From assembly GCF_964355755.1 (NCBI RefSeq), contig NC_092673.1, positions 191,001-255,000 on the forward strand: DNA of 64,000 nucleotides, in the 5' to 3' direction. Below the pieces are notes generated by a model. It was not told where the DNA came from. It searched no databases and saw only the letters and a program-made list of their open reading frames with translations. Numbering within the stretch: position 1 is the first letter of the stretch; every line of letters begins with the position of its first letter. Source of the stretch: Antedon mediterranea (taxonomy: Eukaryota > Echinodermata > Crinoidea > Comatulida > Antedonidae). Below are positions 50,165 to 59,611 of the stretch, one piece after another. Both the position numbers and the translations under genes were made by a program.

Positions 50165-50172
50165 TATTTATA
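50165..50172 (-). promoter_or_regulatory. TATA box of the lectin gene
   Basis: The minus strand reads TATAAATA, about 62 nt before the ATG at 50103, giving room for a leader of about 30 nt. The position suits the signal exon. Confidence 0.55.
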
Positions 50173-50234
50173 CTTTTCCTCAAGGAAATTTAACATTCCG
50201 GATAAAGGAAAAGTTTACTGAGTTGTTTGATGTT

Positions 50235-50941
50235 TATCTTATATCTGAAACATCTGAAAAGGGGTGCAGCAGCCATGGTTATATAGATAGTTTATATCTG
50301 AAACATCTGGACCTTGAATTTATAGAAAAGGGGTGCAGCAGCCATATATAGATAGTTTATATCTGAAACATCTAGACCTTGAATTTATAGAAAAGGGGTG
50401 CAGCAGCCATATATAGATAGTTTATATCTGAAACATCTAGACCTTGAATTTATAGAAAAGGGGTGCAGCAGCCATATATAGATAGTTTATATCTGAAACA
50501 TCTAGACCTTGAATTTATAGAAAAGGGGTGCAGCAGCCATATATAGATAGTTTATATCTGAAACATCTAGACCTTGAATTTATAGAAAAGGGGTGCAGCA
50601 GCCATATATAGATAGTTTATATCTGAAACATCTAGACCTTGAATTTATAGAAAAGGGGTGCAGCAGCCATATATAGATAGTTTGTATCTGAAACATCTGG
50701 ACCTTGAATTTATAGAAAAGGGGTGCAGCAGCCATATATAGATAGTTTATATCTGAAACATCTGGACCTTGAATTTATAGAAAAGGGGTGCAGCAGCCAT
50801 ATATAGATAGTTTATATCTGAAACATCTGGACCTTGAATTTATAGAAAAGGGGTGCAGCAGCCATATAGATAGTTTTAGAAACATCTGGACCTTGAATTT
50901 ATAGAAAAGGGGTGCAGCCATATATAGATAGTTTTAGAAAC
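50235..50941. repeat. 65-bp satellite, about 10 copies, just upstream of the lectin promoter
   Basis: Unit 'gaaaaggggtgcagcagcca' then 'tatatagatagtttatatct' then 'gaaacatctagaccttgaat' then 'ttata'. Copies repeat at 65-bp steps (50325, 50390, ...), with the last ones shortened. It separates the two signal exons. Confidence 0.95.
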
Positions 50942-50995
50942 ATTTAAACCAGAGGCTAAACTTAAATATGTTTGCTTATATTTGGCCTAGAATCT

Positions 50996-51062
50996 AACGT
51001 GTGTAATACCCACTATTACTTGTAATAATAAGCAGACATCAGCCACAACAAAGAGCTTCATT
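50996..51062 (-). pseudogene. Decayed second lectin signal exon
   Basis: Aligns with the exon at 50.1 kb and its flanks ('taaaccag.ggctaaac', 'atatttggcctag', 'gtgtgtaatac'). It reads MKLFVVADVCLLLQVIVG, but has lost the 'GAVFFGAS' part and the donor has changed to AATAGTGGG. It is evidence of an exon 1 duplication that also captured the satellite. Confidence 0.72.
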
Positions 51063-51300
51063 CATTCAGTTTGATGATTCTGTATTCTGAAACTGACATC
51101 GCTTTTCATCCATAAATTTGGAAATTACAGTGTTCATAGCTTTCTCTCTCATCAAATATAACAACAGACTTAAATACAGACAAAATAATACGACTAACGT
51201 ACATATCTTCTATTGAAAAGGCCAATACCTCTTGGAATGAAAGAGTTGGGATATCGGTTCGTGTTAGCCGCCGGTACCCTCAGTCTACCGCTGCGTTGTA

Positions 51301-51331
51301 CCAGGGAAGAGTTAAATTAACTCTTCCCTGG
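51301..51331. repeat. 31-nt hairpin at the LINE end
   Basis: CCAGGGAAGAGTTAA, one base, then its exact reverse complement. It lies at the end of the LINE ORF (…PGKS, stop). Confidence 0.88.
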
Positions 51332-53041
51332 TTGTACTATGCAACTGCTAATAGTCGAATGCAACGGGTGACTTTCGTCAGACATTACGTCATCAAATTT
51401 ACCAGCTAATCGTTCTTGGTAGAGTGTACCGACTGCAATTCTGTACCGATAATCCTCTCAAACCTATTGACAAACCTTTGTAGTCTGTCCCTATCACCTT
51501 GTGAGATGTTTCCACCCCAGCAAACCAAACAATGGCTATATAAACCGAGAATAATGGAATTATAGTAAGATAACAATATTTCTTTTCGTACATCAAATGA
51601 ATTCAGTTTCCTGAAACAGAACATCCTTACGTTAGTTTTTTAACCAAATGATCAATAAAAATACCCCACGAAAGTTTGTTATCGTATGTCACCCCCAGAT
51701 ACTTATAAGATGTGACCTGTGCGATTTCTTTATTTTCAATTACAATTATTTCTTTCTTTACCCGCTTTTGTTTTCTATAATCGATTACCATTTCTTTGGT
51801 TTTCTCAGTATTAATTTCAAGAAAATTATCCTTACAGTAAGCAACAAACCTTAGGATTTCTGTATAATATTTTGACAGGTCGTCCTTCTTAATCAGACCT
51901 AGGATCACCGAATCATCTGCGTATTTAATTGTGGGACATTCGATAGCTGATCTGAAATCAGCAGTGTATAGGCCTATAGTAAACAGAAACGGAGCTAGCA
52001 CGGTGCCTTGTGGGGCGCCAGTACTAGTATACAGGGTATCGGAAAAGAGGTTACCAATTCGTACAAATTGTGACCGATTCGTCAAATAATTAAGAACAAA
52101 AGTGATGAGATAACATGGGACATTCATATTAATCAGCTTATTGGCCATAACATGTGGTTGAATTGTATTAAAAGCTGATGAAAAGTCTAAATACATCAGC
52201 CGCACTGAATGTCCCTTGCTAACTTATTCTAAATGAGAGTAAATTCTGTCATTTTTAAAAAGTAATGCATCTTCAGTGGAACAATTATTACAATACGCAA
52301 ATTGCAGAGGGTTCATATAGTTCTTAACTAGTGGTTTTAACATATTAACTACAATTTTCTCAAGAACTTTCATGTCCGTAGACGTGAGAGCTATTGGACG
52401 AAGATCATTCATCACACTGATCACTGGTCGTTTAGATATAGGTACAATACATGATTTCTTCCAGATATTCGGAACCACCTGTTTTGTGAGACAGAGATTG
52501 AACAATCTGTTAAAAACAGAAGATAACTGGTCGGCACAGACCTTCAGTACCCTAGGCAGTATCATATCCGGACCAGATGCTTTCGATGTCTTAAGGTTCT
52601 GAAAGTACTTACGGACAACAGATTCTTCAGTAGAACATTCAGTCGTTACATTATTATTTCCCAGTTTGTCTAATACCGTATCTCTTTCAACTTTAAAATC
52701 ATGCTTGTCAAAACGATTGAAGAAGCTGTTCAATTTATTTGCATAATCACATGATACATCTGGAAGAGAGGTTGATTGTTTCTTGCCATTCGCAAAGCCA
52801 TTTAACAGTTTTTGTTGGTAAAATACTATCAGTACAACCAGGCAATCTATGTAGCCGCATTCATTAATGTCATTTGAACTGTCCAGGAAAACCCCCCAAT
52901 CTGTACATTCAAATGCTCCAATAAGCTGTTCTTTAGTTTCATGTGTCCATCTACGAACAGTACGTTTCTTCGGCTTTTGTTGTTGGCAAATCGGTTTATA
53001 TCTAGGTGCAAGTGAAACGAGGTTATGGTCACATTTTCCTA
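51311..53041 (-). mobile_element. 5'-truncated LINE: endonuclease end, reverse transcriptase, C-terminus
   Basis: The minus strand begins near 53036 with DHNLVSLAPRYKP (the SDH region closing an APE-type endonuclease), then RRWTHETKEQLI, TDWGVFLDSSNDIN, then a linker. Reverse transcriptase motifs follow in order: KTSKASGPDMI, LRPIALTS, QFAY, a TAA stop at 52226-52224, LDFSSAFNTI, GAPQGTVLAPFLFT, KYADDSVILG and YKYLGV. A frameshift near 51625 leads to FRKLNSF, YNSIILGLYSHCLVCWGG, and a second shift to YQERLAGKFDDVMSDESHPL and a stop near 51311. The layout is that of CR1/L2/Rex1-like elements. One stop and about two shifts make it inactive, but it is the best-preserved LINE in the window. Confidence 0.9.
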
Positions 53042-53664
53042 GGTTAGGAAAACTTCATACGTATTATTTTTTTACTTTTACTCCTTATTATAATAATCGA
53101 ATTAAGAGTGGGACTATACTTTGGAAACATTTTTCTTTTTTATGAGGCTCTTTTTCAAAAACTTTTTACGATGTTTCAAGACAAAATAGGCCTAATTTGC
53201 TGAAATACATATCGGAAATATTTAAAACATGATGGAATTAAAACTAATTCATCCGCCGTTTAATTATCTGAATAACTAATTGAAAGTGAACCAAAAAGTT
53301 TAATACCCAGAAGATGCTCAGGAAATGTTTTGGAAATGGTAACATGTAAAATCAAATAGGCCTAAATAGGCCTACTCTCTAAATATGAAAACATAACATA
53401 TTTAATATCGAGAAGTGATACAGAGTAAAAATTGTAACTGCTTTGTAAATTGTAATATCATGTCAAGAATTCTACTTCAAATAGAAATACAATATTGTGT
53501 ATATACCGTAATGCATTGTGGCGGGGCGTTTATTACGAGGGAGGTGAGTATTCGAAGTGGGGCGTTTATTCGAATAAAGATACTATGTACGTGGCGGCGC
53601 ACTATACTATGATTTTCGTGACCATTTTTGGAGACCAAAACCGCGGGAGTTTATGTTTATCATC
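53042..53664. other. Upstream region of RNASEH2A
   Basis: The last 150 bp are GC-richer, with 'ggggcgttta' twice (53523, 53560) and CCGCGGGAG just before the start codon. No TATA box is evident. This probably holds a TATA-less promoter. Confidence 0.4.
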
Positions 53665-56600
53665 ATGTCGAAGAGAACCCTGAAAGAAATACAAAGTAAC
53701 AACATTTCAAATTTAATTATACAATCTAATGTGCCATCAATTTGTGGAGATGAGCCATGTTGTCTTGGAATTGATGAAGCCGGAAGGGGTCCAGTTTTAG
53801 GTAGGTTAAAATGCTAGGCCTCCCTAGCAGGGATCCCCTAACTAGCCTAGCAGCTAACCTACTAAAAGGCCTGGCTAGTCGATCTCTCTGACTAAGCTAG
53901 TTCGTGTAGCGTAGGCTAGTCGATCTCTCTGACTAATCTAGTCCGTGTAGCGTAGGCCTAGTTAACTAACTACCTAAAAAAGGCTCTACTACTAGGCCTA
54001 GGCTTAGTAGTAGGTTAGACTCTTAAGGCTATACAGTATGTTGAATAATGAATAAAAAAACACGAATTCTTTGTTATTTTATTTATATATAATTCTTCAT
54101 CATACTTGTTATGTTACTTGTTTACTTCTTTTTGTGTTTGTATGTAAACATTAAATGTCTTTTTTTTTGTAGGGCCTATGGTGTATGGCATTTGCTATTG
54201 TCCAGTTTCAAAGAAAGATAAACTGAAAGAAATGGGATTTGCAGGCGAGTTTAGTTCTTTTTATAGTCTAATTTTTTTACGCCGTGGTTAGGATTCCGGC
54301 ACCGGAACTCAACTGCCCAGCGTTAGGGAATCCGACACGCTATTGCGCATGCCCAGAGCGAGGTAATCGGCGACTCTATACTTATCAACAGCGATGGATC
54401 ATTTCATAGCACGGCGAACTAGCCTAGATGCATACTATACGGGATCCACTAATCTAGGCTAGGGCTACCAGTTAGACGTGACCAGTGGGTCCTATTTATT
54501 TTGTAATTAAAAAGTGGTTGCTTCATTCATATATAAACTTCATATCATTATGAATTATATAATTACATGACTAGTTTTATGATTTTTCATAACGCATTAT
54601 ACTGTACATAACAACATGCAATCACAAGTTGATTTGTTGACGGCAAAAAAACTGTTCGGGAAGTCAGGGTCGCAACGCTAAAAACAGCATTACGATTCAA
54701 GATAGATACTGATACTTATTAATATCATTATAATTATTTTAACGCGTGGCGTAGTCGTATTTTAATTATTAATTCATGTATGGCATCGCAGGCCAAGTTT
54801 CATCCATGGCTCTCTAGGCCAAGTTTCATCCATCGCTCTCTCGCTCGCGCAACGACTATCTAGGCTACAGTAAATCCCTATAACACTCCGACTCTCGGTG
54901 GTGTGGTGTGTGTGTGGCACTATTAGTGCAAGCTATAATTCACTTCCCAGAGCTCTGGGCATGCGCAATAGCGTGTCGGATTCCCTAACGGTGGGCAGTG
55001 GAGTTCCGGTGCCGGAATCCTAACCACGGCGATTTTTTTATGAAAATTGACTTCCTTTCTTTGTGAAATAAAGAGGCAGCTGACGATGTTCGTAAATTGT
55101 CTTACAAAACTTTTGTACAATGTCAAGAACTTGGTAATAAGTTTTATTTCTTACTTTTAGAATTTGTACAAATAACTTTGACAATTTACTAATATTTTCT
55201 GCAGATTCTAAAACTTTATCAGAAGAAAAGCGTGAAGCATTGTTCACAAGTATAGAAGAGGCCAATGATGTATTAGGGTTTGAAGTTGAAGTTATATCAC
55301 CTACATTTATATCCAACAATATGCTAAAGAGGTTAAAGATTTTAAAACAGAAATATGCATAGACATTTTTAGAAACTGTGTAGAATATTTCCTTCTCTCT
55401 AAAATTCATTCCAACTTCCATTATTATTATTTGGTTTGGTAATTTGAAAATCATATTAAAATATAATTCAGACTACAAAAGTGCACAATATAGGTTGTGT
55501 TTTACATCGCTTCTTTACGGAATCAAATTAATATGTCAAATATCAAATATATATGAGTGTGGCTCTTGCATGATGTAATATTTGTTGTACTGGTTATATA
55601 AAAAATATATAATTACTGATCATGAGCATAATGAAAATAATCAATTCTTTATTCTTGCAGAAGCAAGTACAGCTTAAATGCAATATCCATGGACTCTGCG
55701 ATAGGTCTTGTCAACCTTGCATTGAAAAATGGAGTTAATCTCACTGAGGTAAGTTTTAGAGAGAAAGAATCTAAAATGTGAATTAACAAATAAGATCCTG
55801 TTATACTATGAAGGCATAGTCAAACTTTTAAATCAAAGGAAAAGGCATGCTCTGTTATGCATTTAAATTATGCATCCACCTGAGTTTCCCAATAATTTGA
55901 TAGTTTACAAGGAAATAATTAAAATTTAAAAAAAAATTACATTTAAACATTCAACATTAAAATAAAACAGTAATGTCACATAAGATTACGTCTTATATGA
56001 GTTGAGATTATACTGTTTTGTGATGTACAAATAAGGGGTTAGAGGAAGTAATGTTATACACCATGAATGATATTTTTACTTAGGTTTTTGTAGATACAGT
56101 TGGACCTGCTGCCAAGTACCAAGAAAAGCTGCAAGGATTATTTCCAGACTTAAACATTACAGTTGAATCTAAGGCTGATGCAAAATTTCCTATAGTCAGT
56201 GCTGCCAGTATATGTGCAAAGGTAAATTATTAAACATAAAAATCAAACACAAAATGTTTTTATCAATTGTAACCTATGATCGAATCGTGGTAGTAATCAA
56301 TCACAGAGTCTTGAAATCCAGCTATAAATACAACACTTTATCTCCATCCTCAAACCCACAAGGTCTCTCCGTGAACTATATAGTGACGTTCACTTATAGG
56401 GTTTCAATATCATAGAATTTGATTGACCCTAAACTTTTTAAATAGGTGGTTCGAGATAGAGTTTTAAAATCGTGGACATTTCCTGAGGGTGATCAGTATA
56501 CACTAGGTGAAAATGGTGTCTCAGGATATCCTTCAGGTACGTAAGACTTCAAATTCAAGACTTCAAAAAAAACATACAGTACATAATATTTATTTCATTT

Positions 56601-57202
56601 CATTTTCGTTTCAAAACAAGGACAGTACAAAGGTACAACAATAAAAATAACAGAGAAACAAGAGATGACAGGTTAAACCTGTATTTATCTGATTGATGCA
56701 CTAGGAATTAAGCTAGGTTTTGGAAGGCAAGGGTGTGAGGCTTTGCATAATGCGCTATATAGCCCTGTACTTGATACTACTTCATGCTTGCTGTTTGCTT
56801 TTTATATAACAGATCCAAATACAAAAAAGTGGCTTCGTGAAAATATCGATAAAGTGTTTGGTTTTCCAAGTGTTGTGCGATTTAGTTGGTCTACGGCCAG
56901 CTTTATTCTAGATGAGAAAGCAGTCAAAGTATTTTGGTAAACACATTTTTGTTTTTTTCTAATACTGTTTTGGATAATATACTCTGTGATATCAAAACAC
57001 TCTGAATAGAATTATATTTAAATAGTATATATTGTATATTTATATTATTTGATTTTTGTTCTTTAGGGATGATGAAGAAGAAGATGAGGATACGAAAGGA
57101 ACAAAGTCAGTGCTTACATTTTTCGCCCCTAAGGACTCCGACAAGTTTAAAAAACATAAATTCTTTGAAGAACGACATTTAACTCAAGTTACTGAATTTT
57201 GA
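53665..57202 (+). CDS. RNASEH2A: Ribonuclease H2 subunit A (catalytic), complete, 8 exons, 303 aa
   Basis: Catalytic subunit of RNase H2, which cuts RNA in RNA:DNA hybrids and single ribonucleotides in nuclear DNA. Exons: 53665-53800, 54173-54244, 55205-55331, 55661-55748, 56084-56221, 56446-56536, 56813-56936, 57067-57202; phases join without a stop and total 912 bp (human protein 299 aa). Visible residues: [12 protein letters not shown] (D37, E38), FVDTVG (D145), KADAKFP (D173), the four metal ligands, and [13 protein letters not shown] with the Tyr of the GYPND-type ribonucleotide-sensing motif. A conserved VFGFP..VRFSW helix precedes an acidic tail (WDDEEEDED) and SVLTFFAPK. Intron 2 has a GC donor and holds a transposon. 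Start chosen as the first ATG in frame upstream of the conserved core. Confidence 0.96.
53873..53954. repeat. 41-bp tandem duplication in RNASEH2A intron 1
   Basis: 'ggctagtcgatctctctgac' ... 'gtgtagcgta' occurs at 53873 and 53914, in an intron crowded with CTAG and AGGCCTA motifs. Confidence 0.9.
54280..55031. mobile_element. 752-bp Mutator-like element in RNASEH2A intron 2
   Basis: Terminal inverted repeats of about 85-90 bp begin CGCCGTGGTTAGGATTCCGG on the left and end with its complement on the right; both also share 'attgcgcatgcccagagc'. A 9-bp direct repeat ATTTTTTTA flanks it (54271-54279, 55032-55040). The 9-bp duplication and long ends fit the Mutator superfamily. There is no transposase inside. 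It starts only 35 bp after the intron's GC donor. Confidence 0.92.
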
Positions 57203-57256
57203 ACATTTTTGTAAATATTTATACACAGTTTTTACACTTTACAACTTCATTGGAAT

Positions 57257-57262
57257 AATAAA
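57257..57262 (+). terminator. Poly(A) signal of RNASEH2A
   Basis: AATAAA 55 nt after the TGA stop; the 3' UTR would be short. Confidence 0.65.
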
Positions 57263-57902
57263 TTATCATGAAATATTAAATTTGCGCAATACTGTTTCAT
57301 ATTTAAGTAACTGTACTGTCTCTCTTTCAAAACATTAGTGGGAACCACGTGGTACATCAGTGGTCCTGTCTGGATTCCATAGAATCCTTTTTCTGTTTTG
57401 TTGATTTACAGGTATTTAGAAAGCAGATAATGTAAAGTTTTCAAGCTGAAGCAATGAAATGTAACAGCATTTACTACAGAACTCGTGGTGTACCGCAAAC
57501 TTTTGATTTTGCCATGCAAACTCTTGTTTATATCATCAAAGAATATTCTTATTTTAATGTAGTGAGCCCTCTATCACATAAATTTTCTTTGTGATAATTC
57601 TATTTTCTTGAAGTGAGCCCTCTATAATTTCGTCTCTAAACTTTTACCGAAATGGCAACTTGTTATTTTTCCAGCTCTATATATATATATTTCTGATAGA
57701 GAAGAGAATTGTTCATTTAATTGTAATGGTCTTCAATTGTGCTATATAAGAAAGTATAGTTTACACATTGAAATTATTTATAAATTCATGAGGCAAATGG
57801 AAGAACCACGGAGTCAATATTCGTTGATATTTTTTTTAAACAGCAGACAAGGAAGGCAACGGCGGAGTTGTTTTAAAATTGCTTTATTTATTTGAATACC
57901 TT
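57263..57902. other. RNASEH2A-ARHGAP19 intergenic DNA
   Basis: No exon seen. It holds a small repeated phrase 'agtgagccctctat' (57561 and 57612). Confidence 0.45.
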
Positions 57903-58034
57903 ATAGTCAGGCAGCATTTGTATTTTACTTCATATATTTAGCCAAGTTTGATTTTTCACTTTTAAAAGTGAAAAATCAAACTTGGCTAAATATATGAAGT
58001 AAAGTTAATATAGTGACAAATGCTGCCCGACTAT
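57903..58034. repeat. Foldback element with an 80-bp perfect palindrome
   Basis: 57924-57963 and 57964-58003 are exact reverse complements with no spacer (centre CTTTT|AAAAG). The outer ends 'atagtcaggcagcatttg' and 'caaatgctgcccgactat' also pair, so the whole is a 132-bp MITE-like unit. Confidence 0.92.
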
Positions 58035-58300
58035 TAGCCGTTCCCTGAATGAATGACCAGACTGTTTTAGTAACACGCAGTATAAAAAAGTGTTACAAAT
58101 ACTAAAAGAACTACTAGGCCTACTGAAGTTATTAGTAAACATTTAAATTAAAGAGTAAAATTGAAAATAATATTTCACACAGAGGCTTCATGCATGCACA
58201 CGGATGTATTAATCTCCGCTGAGTACAAATTAAAATATTATACGTACAATAAAAAATAAAAAAACATAGTACTGTAGTCGTAGAACTAGTAGTAGTAGTA

Positions 58301-58412
58301 GGCCTACTAGTAGTAGGCCTACTAGTAGTAGGCCTACTAGTAGTAGGCCTACTAGTAGTAGGCCTACTAGTAGTAGGCCTACTAGTAGTAGGCCTACTAG
58401 TAGTAGGCCTAC
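58301..58412. repeat. 15-bp minisatellite GGCCTACTAGTAGTA, 8 copies
   Basis: GGCCT recurs every 15 bp from 58301 to 58406. Every unit contains the palindrome AGTAGGCCTACT. The minus-strand frame SRPTTSRPTT and the opposite frame LLVGLLLVG are artefacts of the repeat. Confidence 0.95.
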
Positions 58413-58699
58413 AAGACAATATAATACAACTGCGACCACTGACTTAAACTTAAGTTTTGTGCAATATGTGTGTGTTATTTCTTCTTATTCGTAAAATCTT
58501 TAAGAAGAATTTCTATTGTTATTTTATTATGATAATTAATGGACAAATAAAGCATTTCGGTAATTTCTTCAGATAATTACCAGATAAAGCTATACAATTT
58601 TCAATCACCGACACGGTAAACCGTATCAGATCGATTAGTCATGGATGAATGGACACATAAAAAAGGTCAAGAAAATGTCATTGTCTTCGCCATTTCTGA

Positions 58700-58754
58700 C
58701 CAATCAGAATACTTTACATGGTTGGTTTGTCCAATCACGTTAGCTCTATTCAAA
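58700..58754 (+). promoter_or_regulatory. Double CCAAT box plus CHR element, ARHGAP19 promoter
   Basis: CCAAT at 58700-58704 and 58731-58735 (31 bp apart), then TTCAAA (reverse of the CHR motif TTTGAA) at 58749-58754. Paired NF-Y sites about 31-33 bp apart with a nearby CHR bound by MuvB/B-MYB are established for vertebrate G2/M genes. The untranslated first exon ends at 58856 (AAAG^gtatgt). Confidence 0.5.
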
Positions 58755-59014
58755 TGATTTCGTTTGGATACAGATTTTAATTTTCATCATCTTTTTATCC
58801 GCTGTGGAGAATCGTATTGTTCATAATTTGTCTGTTTTGTCTCAACAAACTGAAAGGTATGTTTATTATATATGCTTCTGCATAATATATTACGAAATAC
58901 TATAATTTACAATATATAAGAAACATTATAAATTTCTATGATATTAACTGCTCAGTCAGGTTAAAAAGAAGTAAAATGTGCATGATTACCACCACCAGCC
59001 GGCCAGGCATGCAG

Positions 59015-59300
59015 CAGCAAAGTAGGCTTAGGCCTAGTAGGCCTAGACTAATAGTAGGCTAGGCTAGGCCTATAGCTAGGTAGGCCAACAAATAATAAGG
59101 ATGGCAAGGCGCGACTGAGGCGGTCCCAGCTAGGCATTGGCCTTCACAACAAATAAAAAAGGTTTCCTCCTTTTTTATTTATTTTGTACTTAAAAAAAAA
59201 AACAAATATGAGGGCCTAGCTAGGCTAGGCCTAGTTTTCGTAGGCTAGCCGGTGATCCTAGCTAGCTAGATAGGCCTTAATTATTATTAATAATAATATT
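59015..59300. repeat. CTAGG/AGGCCTA-rich low-complexity stretch in the 5' intron
   Basis: TAGGCCTAG-type palindromes and 'taggctaggctagg' runs are dense, and similar to RNASEH2A intron 1 and the 58.3-kb minisatellite. Confidence 0.65.
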
Positions 59301-59611
59301 AATAAATAAACGTTTTTCTTTTCCCCCTTTTCTTTTTTTTAAACATAAAATAGCCCATCCTAGGTAGGCTAGCTCTTTTTTAGGCCTGCCACCTATTTGC
59401 CTCTGATTCGAGAAGTCTTGTATTGTAAAAGTGTGCTATATCGCAAGCAAGCAAGATGTTCATCAGCATCCAAGAGGATGATGTTTATCAATCAATAATT
59501 AATATAATATTGTTTTTTTCTGAAATAAATAACATGAATTGTCCATGACTGGACTTTGATTAATTTCTTTTTCTTCACACGTTCAAGTGCCCAAGTACAA
59601 TAATATACATC

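Noticed and set aside
50055-50351. 98-codon plus ORF through the lectin promoter
   Set aside because: Antisense to the signal exon and running into the 65-bp satellite; explained by those features.
58132-58439. ORFs with SRPTTSRPTT or LLVGLLLVG repeats
   Set aside because: Both come from the 15-bp GGCCTACTAGTAGTA minisatellite read on opposite frames.
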